From the NCBI RefSeq assembly GCF_018614095.1, contig NZ_JAGGOY010000007.1, positions 1 to 64,000 on the forward strand: a DNA stretch of 64,000 nucleotides. The letters run 5' to 3'. Shown piece after piece: positions 15,097-24,563 of the stretch; positions within the stretch are counted from its first letter, which is position 1; every line of letters starts with the position of its first letter. The translations under genes were made by a program, and so were the position numbers. The notes under the pieces are model-generated. The model was given only the letters and a program-made list of their open reading frames with translations. It ran no database searches and had not been told where the DNA came from. Source of the stretch: Streptomyces sp. ISL-87. GTDB lineage: Bacteria; Actinomycetota; Actinomycetes; Streptomycetales; Streptomycetaceae.

Positions 15097-16017
15097 TCAG
15101 GCCTTGGTGCGCGAGGTGTTGTAGAGCTTCGCGGCCACCTTGGACACGTCCTCAAGACTGCCGCTGCTGCCGCCGGTGAGGCCTGCGACCTGGTCGATGA
15201 CGTTGATTCCGGTCATGGTGGAGTAGTCACCCCAGGCGCAGCTCGGGATCTTCATCTCCTTCGGCATCCCGGGCTTGGCTTCCTTGATCAAGGTCATCTT
15301 GATCTCGGCGCACTTCATCACGGCGCCCTTGAAGCCACTCGGGGTGAATGCCTTCGGCGTGCCGACCAGCTCGTACTTGAAGCCGAGCTTCTCAGCGTCC
15401 TTGTTCAGGCCGATGCTGGCGTAGTACGTGTCGACGGCCTTCTCTGGGTCGGCGATCTCGCCCCACAGTCCGTTGGCGCTGAGAATCTTGCCCTTGCGGT
15501 CCGGGGAATTCGAGTACGAAGCGGTCGAGTTGTGCGAGTTCTTCACCCCGATGGCCTCGGCCTTCGTCTTTGCTTCCCCGTCCAGCGGGGTTTCGGGCGA
15601 CGGCTTCGCGCCCTCCTTCTGTGCATACGCATCGACCGTCGCCGGGAAGACCAGCTTGTAGCCCTTGGTGTCCGCGGAGACGCTGCCGCCGGCGCCGCCG
15701 TTCATGAAGTACCAGCCGCCGCCCGCGATCACCGCGACCGCCACGACCACGGCGATGACGACTCCGGCCTTCGACTTCTTCGGCTGCTGGGGCATTCCGC
15801 CGTACGGGGCCTGCTGGGGCATGCCCGGCTGCTGCTGGTAGTAGCCCGGCTGCGGGGGCTGCTGGGGGTAGCCCTGCGGCGGGACGCCCTGCGGGGGCTG
15901 CTGCGGGTAGCCGTACCCGGGCTGCGGCTGCTGCCCGTACGGTCCCGGCTGCGGCCCTCCGTAGGGCCCCGGCTGCTGCGGCTGCTGCCCGTACGGTCCC
16001 GGCTGGTTGTAACTCAT
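15097..16017 (-). CDS. Gln/Pro/Gly-rich single-pass membrane protein
   Basis: A 306-residue protein of a type common in Streptomyces. Residues 1-80 are a disordered cytoplasmic tail built from QPGPYGQQ-like repeats. One membrane helix follows (AGVVIAVVVAVAVIAGGGWYF, 86-106). The outside domain of about 200 residues has two cysteines (KCAEIKM and SCAWGDYST) that probably form a disulphide, and STMTGINVIDQ-like sequence resembling other predicted lipid-side actinobacterial domains. Enzymatic residues are not visible. Divergent from valS with only 128 bases between. Confidence 0.7.
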   Translation of the reverse strand: MSYNQPGPYGQQPQQPGPYGGPQPGPYGQQPQPGYGYPQQPPQGVPPQGYPQQPPQPGYYQQQPGMPQQAPYGGMPQQPKKSKAGVVIAVVVAVAVIAGGGWYFMNGGAGGSVSADTKGYKLVFPATVDAYAQKEGAKPSPETPLDGEAKTKAEAIGVKNSHNSTASYSNSPDRKGKILSANGLWGEIADPEKAVDTYYASIGLNKDAEKLGFKYELVGTPKAFTPSGFKGAVMKCAEIKMTLIKEAKPGMPKEMKIPSCAWGDYSTMTGINVIDQVAGLTGGSSGSLEDVSKVAAKLYNTSRTKA

Positions 16018-16145
16018 GCCCGCGTCCCCCTTCAGGAATCCTTATGCGTTCCAGACATCCTGGCGGAAGCCCGTCGGCCGGGTGGCGCTGGGTCCCCTGA
16101 TTACCGGTTTCATGACTGGACTGTTACCGCTCTAAACTGTGGCCC

Positions 16146-18767
16146 GTGACCGAGAACACGCAGACACCCAGCAGCCCCAACTCCGAACTGCCGACCCAGT
16201 ACGCGCCGGCCGAGGTAGAGGGGAAGCTCTACGAGCGTTGGGTAGAGCGTGGGTACTTCGAGGCGGATGAGAAGAGCGAGAAGCCTCCGTACACCATCGT
16301 CATCCCGCCGCCGAACGTCACCGGAAGCCTCCACCTGGGGCACGCCTTCGAGCACACGCTGATCGACGCCCTCACCCGCCGCAAGCGCATGCAGGGCTAC
16401 GAGACCCTGTGGCAGCCCGGCATGGACCACGCGGGCATCGCCACCCAGAACGTCGTCGAGCGCGAGCTCGCCAAGGAGGGCAAGTCCCGCCACGACCTGG
16501 GCCGTGAGGCGTTCGTCGAGCGCGTCTGGCAGTGGAAGGGCGAGTCCGGCGGGCAGATCTCCGGCCAGATGCGCCGTCTCGGCGACGGCGTCGACTGGTC
16601 GCGCGAGCGCTTCACCATGGACGAGGGACTCTCCGAGGCCGTCCAGACCATCTTCAAGAAGCTCTACGACGACGAGCTGATCTACCGCGCCGAGCGCATC
16701 ATCAACTGGTGCCCGCGCTGCCTGACGGCCATCTCCGACATCGAGGTCGAGTACCAGGACGACGACGGCGAGCTCGTCTCGATCCGGTACGGCGAGGGCG
16801 ACGCCTCCATCGTCGTCGCGACGACCCGCGCCGAGACGATGCTGGGTGACACGGCCGTCGCCGTCCACCCCGAGGACGAGCGCTACAAGCACCTCGTCGG
16901 CACCGAGATCGAGCTGCCGCTCACCGGCCGCCGCATCCCGGTCGTCGCCGACGAGCACGTCGACCCCGAGTTCGGCACCGGCGCCGTCAAGGTGACCCCG
17001 GCGCACGACCCGAACGACTTCGAGATCGGCCAGCGCCACAACCTGCCGAACCTCGCCGTCATGGACGAGCACGCGATCATCACCGCCCACGGCCCCTTCC
17101 AGGGCCTGGACCGGCTGGAGGCCCGCTCCGCCATCGTCGGGGCGCTGCGCGCCGACGGCCGGATCGTCGCCGAGAAGCGCCCGTACACGCACTCGGTCGG
17201 CCACTGCTCGCGCTGCAAGACCACCATCGAGCCGCGCCTGTCCATGCAGTGGTGGGTCAAGGTCGGCCCGCTCGCCAAGGCCGCCGGTGACGCGGTCCGC
17301 GACGGCAAGGTCAAGATCCACCCGCAGGAGATGGAGAAGCGGTACTTCGACTGGGTCGACAACCTCCACGACTGGTGCATCTCGCGCCAGCTGTGGTGGG
17401 GTCACCGCATCCCGGTCTGGTACGGCCCGAACGGCGAGATCGTCTGCGTCGGCCCGGACGAGCAGCCGCCGAGCGGCGAGGGCTGGACCCAGGACACGGA
17501 CGTCCTGGACACCTGGTTCTCCTCCGGCCTGTGGCCGTTCTCCACGCTCGGCTGGCCGCGGCAGACCGAGAGCCTGGCGAAGTTCTACCCGAACTCCGTC
17601 CTGGTCACGGGCTACGACATCCTCTTCTTCTGGGTCGCCCGGATGATGATGTTCGGGCTCTACGCGATGGACGGCACCCCGCCGTTCCACACCATCGCCC
17701 TGCACGGCATGGTCCGCGACGAGCGCGGCAAGAAGATGTCCAAGTCCTTCGGCAACGCGGTCAACCCGCTGGACTGGATGGACAAGTACGGTTCCGACGC
17801 GGTCCGCTTCACCCTGGCGCGCGGCGCCAACCCGGGCGTCGACGTCCCGATCGGCGAGGACTGGGTCCAGGCTTCCCGGAACTTCGCCAACAAGATCTGG
17901 AACGCCACCCGCTTCGCGCTGATGAACGGCGCCACGATCGAGGGCGAGCTGCCGGCCCCCGAGCAGATGTCGGCGACCGACCGGTGGATCCTGTCGCGGC
18001 TCAACAAGACCGTGGCCGAGGTCGACGCGTTCTACGAGGACTACCAGTTCTCGAAGCTGTCGGACTCCCTCTACCACTTCGCGTGGGACGAGGTCTTCGA
18101 CTGGTACGTCGAGCTGTCGAAGACGACGTTCTTCGCGGGCGGCGAGGGCGCCAAGGTCTCCGGCCGGGTCCTGGGCGAGGTCCTGGACACCACCCTGCGG
18201 CTGCTGCACCCGGTGGTCCCCTTCGTCACCGAGACGCTGTGGACCACGCTGACCGGCCGTGAGTCCGTGGTCATCGCCGAGTGGCCGAAGGACAGCGGTT
18301 TCCGCGACGAGGCCGCCGAGGCCGAGATCGAGAACCTCCAGGCGGTCGTCACCGAGGTCCGCCGCTTCCGCGCCGACCAGGGGCTGCAGCCCGGCCAGAA
18401 GGTCCCGGCCCGCCTGGACCTGGCCGGTACGCCGCTGGCGGCGCACGAGGGGGCCATCCGGCAGCTGCTTCGCCTCCAGCCGGAGGGCGACTCCTTCAGC
18501 GCCACCGCGACCCTCCCGGTCGCCGGGGCCACGGTCGCGCTGGACCTGTCGGGCACGATCGACGTGGCCGCCGAGCGCAAGCGGCTCTCCAAGGACCTCG
18601 GCGCCGCCGAGAAGGAGAAGCAGCAGGCCGAGGCCAAGCTGGGCAACGAGGCGTTCCTCGCCAAGGCTCCCGACAACGTCGTGGACAAGATCAAGGGCCG
18701 TCTGGCCAAGGCCGAGGCGGACATCGCCCGGATCCAGGCCCAGCTGGACGCGCTGCCCGCCGCCTAG
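16146..18767 (+). CDS. valS: Valyl-tRNA synthetase
   Basis: An 873-residue class I synthetase that charges tRNA-Val. The HIGH motif appears as [12 protein letters not shown] (about 61-72), the CP1 editing domain lies around 190-350 ([16 protein letters not shown]), and the KMSKS loop is exact in [10 protein letters not shown]. The C-terminal 70 residues are a coiled coil ([20 protein letters not shown], then [15 protein letters not shown]), the valS-specific tRNA-binding arm. GTG 16146 start. No T-box or other leader is evident in the short upstream region. A long terminator follows. Confidence 0.97.
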   Translation: MTENTQTPSSPNSELPTQYAPAEVEGKLYERWVERGYFEADEKSEKPPYTIVIPPPNVTGSLHLGHAFEHTLIDALTRRKRMQGYETLWQPGMDHAGIATQNVVERELAKEGKSRHDLGREAFVERVWQWKGESGGQISGQMRRLGDGVDWSRERFTMDEGLSEAVQTIFKKLYDDELIYRAERIINWCPRCLTAISDIEVEYQDDDGELVSIRYGEGDASIVVATTRAETMLGDTAVAVHPEDERYKHLVGTEIELPLTGRRIPVVADEHVDPEFGTGAVKVTPAHDPNDFEIGQRHNLPNLAVMDEHAIITAHGPFQGLDRLEARSAIVGALRADGRIVAEKRPYTHSVGHCSRCKTTIEPRLSMQWWVKVGPLAKAAGDAVRDGKVKIHPQEMEKRYFDWVDNLHDWCISRQLWWGHRIPVWYGPNGEIVCVGPDEQPPSGEGWTQDTDVLDTWFSSGLWPFSTLGWPRQTESLAKFYPNSVLVTGYDILFFWVARMMMFGLYAMDGTPPFHTIALHGMVRDERGKKMSKSFGNAVNPLDWMDKYGSDAVRFTLARGANPGVDVPIGEDWVQASRNFANKIWNATRFALMNGATIEGELPAPEQMSATDRWILSRLNKTVAEVDAFYEDYQFSKLSDSLYHFAWDEVFDWYVELSKTTFFAGGEGAKVSGRVLGEVLDTTLRLLHPVVPFVTETLWTTLTGRESVVIAEWPKDSGFRDEAAEAEIENLQAVVTEVRRFRADQGLQPGQKVPARLDLAGTPLAAHEGAIRQLLRLQPEGDSFSATATLPVAGATVALDLSGTIDVAAERKRLSKDLGAAEKEKQQAEAKLGNEAFLAKAPDNVVDKIKGRLAKAEADIARIQAQLDALPAA

Positions 18768-18816
18768 CGGCATCTGACACACGGCATCCGGCACCTGGCA
18801 GCGCCGGGTGCCACAG

Positions 18817-18860
18817 GCGAAGGCCCCCACACCGTCGGTTTCCGGTGTGGGGGCCTTCGC
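18817..18860 (+). terminator. Terminator after valS
   Basis: GCGAAGGCCCCCACACCG pairs with CGGTGTGGGGGCCTTCGC, an 18-bp stem with an 8-base loop. Confidence 0.88.
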
Positions 18861-19029
18861 CGCAGGAGCGCACGGGGAGCCCACTGGGGCTCATTCGTAC
18901 TGGCCTGCGGCATTTGTTCCGCGATCTCCTGCCCGCAAGACTGCATAACGATCCGGTGGACTTTCACGCCGAAGGTCCTGAAACGGCCGTGCCGGAAGAC
19001 CTCCGGGCCCTCGTCCGTAGACTGGGCGT

Positions 19030-20544
19030 GTGAGTGAGCAGCAGCCCGAGAGTCACGATGACCGCTTCGACGAGTTCGACCAGATCGTGGCCGAAGAGTC
19101 CGACCGCGACCCCGACCTGGCGGTGATCGAGGCCGGCAGCCGCACCCTGCGCGCACACGGCGGAGCCCCGCAGGCCGACCAGGTGCCCGCCGTCCCCACC
19201 GATCCGGAGGTGGCGAAGGCGCTGCGCGAGGTGGAGCAGGAGCTCGCCACCCGCTGGGGCGAGACCAAGCTGGAGCCGTCCGTCGCGCGGATCGCCGCGC
19301 TGATGGACGTACTGGGCGAGCCGCAGCGCGCGTACCCCTCCATCCACATCACCGGCACCAACGGCAAGACCAGCACCGCCCGCATGATCGAGGCGCTGCT
19401 GAACGCCTTCGAGCTGCGTACCGGCCGCTACACCAGCCCCCACGTGCAGTCGATCACCGAGCGAATCAGCCTGGACGGGGCGCCGATCAGCGCCGAGCGT
19501 TTCATCGAGACGTACCACGACGTCAAGCCGTACGTGGAGATGGTCGACGCCGCCGAGGAGTACCGGCTGTCCTTCTTCGAGGTGCTCACCGGGATGGCCT
19601 ACGCGGCCTTCGCGGATGCCCCGGTCGACGTGGCCGTGGTCGAGGTCGGCATGGGCGGCAGCTGGGACGCGACCAACGTGATCGACGCCGTGGTCGCGGT
19701 GGTCACCCCGATCAGCCTGGACCACACGGACCGGCTCGGCTCCACGCCCGCCGAGATCGCCCAGGAGAAGGGCGGCGTCATCAAGCAGGACGCCACCGTC
19801 ATCCTGGCGCAGCAGCCGGTGGACGCGGCGCAGGTGCTGTTGAAGAAGGCCGTCGAGGTCGACGCGACCGTGGCCCGCGAGGGCATGGAGTTCGGCGTCG
19901 TCTCCCGCGAGGTGGCGGTCGGCGGGCAGATGCTGACGCTGCGCGGTGTGGGCGGCGAGTACGACGGCATCTTCCTGCCGCTGTACGGGGCCCACATGGC
20001 GCACAACGCGGCGGTGGCCCTGGCGGCGGTCGAGGCCTTCTTCGGCATCGGCGGGCAGCAGGCCCGGATGCTGGACGCGGACACCGTGCGCAAGGCCTTC
20101 GCCTCGGTGACCTCGCCGGGCCGGATGGAGGTCGTCCGGCGCAGCCCGACCGTGGTCCTGGACGCCGCGCACAACCCGGCGGGGGCGCAGGCCACCGCGG
20201 AGGCGGTCACCGAGGCCTTCGGGTTCAGCCGGCTGATCGGGGTCGTGGGCGCGAGCGACGGCAAGGACGTGAAGGGGGTCTTCGAGGCCTTCGAGCCGAT
20301 CTTCGCGGAGGTCGTCGTCACGGAGAACTCCAGCCACCGGGCCATGGGCGCGGACGAGCTGGCGGCCATCGCGGTCGAGGTCTTCGGCCCGGACCGGGTG
20401 CAGGTGGAGCCGCGGCTGGACGACGCCCTGGAGGCGGCGATCACCCTGGCGGAGGAAGAGGCCGAGTACGGAGGGGCCGGGGTCCTGGTGACCGGGTCCG
20501 TGATCACGGTGGGCGAGGCTCGCCTGCTGTTCAAGAGGGGCTGA
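19030..20544 (+). CDS. folC: Dihydrofolate synthase / folylpolyglutamate synthase
   Basis: A 504-residue Mur-ligase-family enzyme that adds Glu to dihydropteroate and to folates. The P-loop is ITGTNGKTSTARM (about 111-123), followed by HITG-type contacts and a C-terminal Rossmann domain with VVLDAAHNPAGAQAT. An N-terminal acidic extension of about 60 residues precedes the domain. Starts at GTG 19030. The next gene begins eight bases after the stop, forming the usual folC-DUF4233-ndk operon. Confidence 0.95.
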   Translation: MSEQQPESHDDRFDEFDQIVAEESDRDPDLAVIEAGSRTLRAHGGAPQADQVPAVPTDPEVAKALREVEQELATRWGETKLEPSVARIAALMDVLGEPQRAYPSIHITGTNGKTSTARMIEALLNAFELRTGRYTSPHVQSITERISLDGAPISAERFIETYHDVKPYVEMVDAAEEYRLSFFEVLTGMAYAAFADAPVDVAVVEVGMGGSWDATNVIDAVVAVVTPISLDHTDRLGSTPAEIAQEKGGVIKQDATVILAQQPVDAAQVLLKKAVEVDATVAREGMEFGVVSREVAVGGQMLTLRGVGGEYDGIFLPLYGAHMAHNAAVALAAVEAFFGIGGQQARMLDADTVRKAFASVTSPGRMEVVRRSPTVVLDAAHNPAGAQATAEAVTEAFGFSRLIGVVGASDGKDVKGVFEAFEPIFAEVVVTENSSHRAMGADELAAIAVEVFGPDRVQVEPRLDDALEAAITLAEEEAEYGGAGVLVTGSVITVGEARLLFKRG

Positions 20545-20551
20545 GGGATCG

Positions 20552-20917
20552 ATGCGCACGCTCTGCGCGAGCACGCTGATCGGTGAATTCTTCATCGTCG
20601 GCTTCGCGGGCCTGGTGGCCATGAAGAACCCGGATCTGACCCAGGCCCAGGTCTGGAGCGTCTGCGGGGTGACCATGCTGCTGGCGGTGCTGCTGTGCGG
20701 GATGCTGTCGCGCCCGGGCGCGGTGCAGCTCGGCTGGGCGCTGCAGATCGGCCTGATCGCGAGCGGGTTCGTGGTCCCGACGATGTTCTTCCTGGGTGTG
20801 ATGTTCGCGGGGCTGTGGTGGTCCTCGGTGCACTTCGGCCGCAAGGGTGACGCCATCAAGGCCCGGTGGGCCGCCCAGGCCGAGGCCGAGGCGGCCGCTG
20901 CCCCTGACGCTGCGTGA
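20552..20917 (+). CDS. DUF4233 membrane protein
   Basis: A 121-residue integral membrane protein with four predicted helices: about 7-24 (LIGEFFIVGFAGLVAM), 37-54 (VCGVTMLLAVLLCGML), 60-78 and 80-98 (VVPTMFFLGVMFAGLWW). The C-terminus is Ala/Glu-rich. The family is defined by its fixed position between folC and ndk in Actinobacteria; its role is unknown, possibly in folate or wall metabolism. Spacing of eight bases to folC supports co-transcription. Confidence 0.9.
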   Translation: MRTLCASTLIGEFFIVGFAGLVAMKNPDLTQAQVWSVCGVTMLLAVLLCGMLSRPGAVQLGWALQIGLIASGFVVPTMFFLGVMFAGLWWSSVHFGRKGDAIKARWAAQAEAEAAAAPDAA

Positions 20918-20982
20918 CGGGGTCCCCGTAGCAGCCCTGTAGATTCGTCCTACCGCACCCGTTTGCCGCAAGGAGTTACCAC

Positions 20983-21393
20983 ATGACCCAGCGCACGCTC
21001 GTCATCCTCAAGCCCGACGCCGTCCGTCGCGGCCTGATCGGCGAGATCATCGGCCGTATCGAGCGGAAGGCCGGCTGGACCGTTCCCGCGCTGGAGCTGC
21101 GCACGCTGGACCAGGAGACCCTGGAGACCCACTACGGCGAGCACAAGGGCAAGCCGTTCTACGAGCCCCTCATGGGCTTCATGGCCAGCGGCCCGGTCGT
21201 GGTCCTGGTCGTGGAAGGGGAACGCGTGATCGAGGGTGTCCGCCAGCTGGCCGGACCCACTGACCCGATCGCCGCGGCGCCCGGCTCCATTCGGGGTGAC
21301 TTCGGGTCCATCACCCGGGAGAACCTGATCCACGCCTCGGACTCCGAGGAGTCCGCCGAGCGTGAGCTGAAGCTGTTCTTCCCCTCCCTCTGA
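20983..21393 (+). CDS. ndk: Nucleoside diphosphate kinase
   Basis: A 136-residue enzyme transferring the gamma phosphate between NTPs and NDPs. The active-site His is in ENLIHASDS (about 116-120), with TLVILKPDAVRRGLIGEI at the N-terminus and RGDFGS before the His. AAGGAG lies upstream of the ATG. It ends the folC operon and is followed by a terminator; mreB then has its own promoter region. Confidence 0.97.
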   Translation: MTQRTLVILKPDAVRRGLIGEIIGRIERKAGWTVPALELRTLDQETLETHYGEHKGKPFYEPLMGFMASGPVVVLVVEGERVIEGVRQLAGPTDPIAAAPGSIRGDFGSITRENLIHASDSEESAERELKLFFPSL

Positions 21394-21439
21394 TGACTCC
21401 TTCCTGACGTAACATCAGCCAAATAGCGCTCATGACCTG

Positions 21440-21466
21440 GGGCGACCGAAGTAATTTCGGTCGCCC
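21440..21466 (+). terminator. Terminator after ndk
   Basis: GGGCGACCGAA (21440-21450) pairs with TTCGGTCGCCC (21456-21466). Confidence 0.8.
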
Positions 21467-21689
21467 TTCGGTATTTCTGGGTACTTGAGGGAACGCAAGG
21501 ACAGGACAAAACGTCACCACTATGGGGGCGGGTATCCGTTCCGGCGGGATTACCGGAGTCCCGTCGCGCGGTGTCCGTACCTGCGGCACTACGATGGGGC
21601 CTCCACCCACACACCCACCTCGCCGACCTGACAGCAGCCGCTATCAACTGGAAGGCCAGACGCTCCTCATGGGGAACAAGGGGAACAAC

Positions 21690-22709
<1,020 letters not shown>

Positions 22710-22746
22710 TAAAGACCCCCTGCCAGGGGGCCATGCGGAACACAAG

Positions 22747-22786
22747 GATCCGCCGTACGGGTGCTACCGAGCCCGTGCGGCGGATC
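22747..22786 (+). terminator. Hairpin between mreB and mreC
   Basis: GATCCGCCG-T-ACGGG pairs with CCCGT-G-CGGCGGATC (22747-22786), including one G.U pair. It may end mreB transcripts or attenuate read-through into mreC. Confidence 0.7.
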
Positions 22787-22882
22787 GTTGATATACAGGC
22801 ACAGTCCGGTGTGAGCCGCGGCTCCACCGGAGCGCGGGCTCGCGCCGCGCGAATCTCTACGAGGAAGGCACGGCCGCCGCAC

Positions 22883-23824
22883 GTGAGGGACACACGAGAG
22901 AGCCGGCTGCTCCTGGTGCTTCTGATCGCCATCGCGTTCGCACTGATCACGGTGGACATCAGAACGGGCGAGGAGTCACCGGTCGACGGTGCCCGACAGG
23001 CCGCCGCAGCGGTCTTCGGCCCGGTCGAGAAGGGCGTGTCGACTGCGGTCGATCCCGTCGCCAACGCCATAGGGGCGGTACGGGACTCGGGCGAGCGCCA
23101 CAACCGCATCGCCGTCCTGGAGCGCGAGAACGCGGCCCTGAAAGCCAAGCTGGGCAGCGACGACCAGACCCGCAGCCGGATCCGCGAGCTCGACGAGATG
23201 CTCAAGCGGGCCGGCGCCGGACAGTACGGCATCAAAGGCGCCGAGGTCATCGCCATAGGAGCGGCCCAGGGCTTCTCCTGGACCGTGACCATCGACGCCG
23301 GCAGCAAGGACGGCATCGAGCGCGACATGACCGTCCTCAACGGCGACGGCCTCGTCGGCCGGGTCGCCACCGTCGGCCCGGACACCGCCACCGTGGTGCT
23401 GGCCAACGACCCCGACTTCACCGTCGGCACCCGCCTGGAGAAGACCGGCGAACTCGGCTTCGCCACCGGTCAGGGCGACCGCGCCCTGTCCGTCCAGATG
23501 CTCAACGGCAAGGCCAAGATCAACCCCGGGGACCGGCTCGTCACCTTCGGCTCGCGCGGCAACAAGCCCTTCGTGCCCGGCGTCCCCATCGGCGAGGTGG
23601 TCAAGGTCGACCCCTCCCGCGGCGACCTCACCCGCACCGTGTGGGTCCGTCCCTTCGTCGGCTTCTCCCGCCTGGACATCGTCGGCGTCGTGGTCATGCC
23701 GCCGCGCGACGACCCGCGGGACGCCGTCCTGCCGCCCAAGCCCGAGCCCGCCAAGCCCACCCCGACGGTCACCGTCACGGTCACCCCGTCCGCGAGCGTG
23801 TCCGGCAAGCCGGCCGACGAGTAG
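22883..23824 (+). CDS. mreC: Cell-shape protein MreC
   Basis: About 313 residues from GTG 22883, matching the family N-terminus MRDTRESRLLLVLL; the open frame runs upstream into mreB but is not coding. One membrane helix at about 8-25, a coiled coil at about 65-100 (HNRIAVLERENAALKAKLG), then the two beta domains of MreC (WTVTIDAGSKDGIERDMTV, GLVGRVATVG). The C-terminal 35 residues are Pro/Thr/Val-rich and disordered. It scaffolds the elongation/spore-wall complex outside the membrane. mreD follows after 12 bases. Confidence 0.95.
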   Translation: MRDTRESRLLLVLLIAIAFALITVDIRTGEESPVDGARQAAAAVFGPVEKGVSTAVDPVANAIGAVRDSGERHNRIAVLERENAALKAKLGSDDQTRSRIRELDEMLKRAGAGQYGIKGAEVIAIGAAQGFSWTVTIDAGSKDGIERDMTVLNGDGLVGRVATVGPDTATVVLANDPDFTVGTRLEKTGELGFATGQGDRALSVQMLNGKAKINPGDRLVTFGSRGNKPFVPGVPIGEVVKVDPSRGDLTRTVWVRPFVGFSRLDIVGVVVMPPRDDPRDAVLPPKPEPAKPTPTVTVTVTPSASVSGKPADE

Positions 23825-23836
23825 GAGCTGACCGTC

Positions 23837-24550
23837 ATGCGCTTCAACCGGATCCTGCTCTCGGCCACGCTGGTCGTGGTCGCCCTCGTCGTCCAGGTCA
23901 CCATCCTGGGCCGGCTCCAGCTGCCCGGCGCCGTGCCCGACCTGGTGCTGCTCACCGTCGTCGCCCTCGCCCTCGTGTACGGGCACCTCAGCGGCGCCCT
24001 CATCGGGTTCGGCGCCGGCCTGCTCGCCGACCTGGCCCCGCCCGCCGACCACGCCGCCGGGCGGTACGCCCTCGTGCTGTGCCTCATCGGCTACCTCGTC
24101 GGCCTGGCCCGGCCCGACGGCGGGCGGTTCCGCTCCGCCTGGGGCCCGATGCTCACCGTCGTCGCCGCCGCGATCGGCTCCACCCTGCTGTACGCCGGCG
24201 TGGGCGCCCTCGTCGGCGACACCGCCGCCCGCCACGTGGGCCTGTCCGGCCTGCTGTTCACGGCGACCCTCTACGACCTGCTGCTCGCGCCGTTCACCGT
24301 GCCGTTCATCATGGCCCTGGCCCGGCGCGCCGAGAACGACCCGATGGCCGTCGATGCCAACGGCGGCGCCCCGCAGGGCAAGGACGTCGCCTCCGGCTGG
24401 CTGGCCGGCGGCACGGGCCTGCGGATCGGCAGCCAGCGCGGCGGCCTGCGGCTGAAGACCGCACGCGGGCGGGCAAACCGGGCCGGCCGGATAAAGGGTG
24501 TCAAAGGAGTCAAAGGTGTAAAAGGTGTGAAGAGCATCAAGAAGCTGTGA
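23837..24550 (+). CDS. mreD: Membrane protein MreD with Lys/Gly/Val tail repeats
   Basis: A 237-residue integral membrane protein with about five helices (ILLSATLVVVALVVQVTIL at the start, LYDLLLAPFTVPFIMALA near 160). It links MreC to the PBP2/RodA synthase. The C-terminal cytoplasmic tail is odd: KGV repeated four times (codons at 24494-24532), written largely with AAA, GTA and GGA codons that are rare in this DNA. The next gene (PBP2) starts 14 bases later. Confidence 0.92.
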   Translation: MRFNRILLSATLVVVALVVQVTILGRLQLPGAVPDLVLLTVVALALVYGHLSGALIGFGAGLLADLAPPADHAAGRYALVLCLIGYLVGLARPDGGRFRSAWGPMLTVVAAAIGSTLLYAGVGALVGDTAARHVGLSGLLFTATLYDLLLAPFTVPFIMALARRAENDPMAVDANGGAPQGKDVASGWLAGGTGLRIGSQRGGLRLKTARGRANRAGRIKGVKGVKGVKGVKSIKKL

Positions 24551-24563
24551 AGGGGGAGCGGGC

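Noticed and set aside
16018..16145. T-box or amino-acid leader for valS
   Set aside because: The space is short and shared with a divergent gene; no specifier hairpin, leader peptide or T-run seen.
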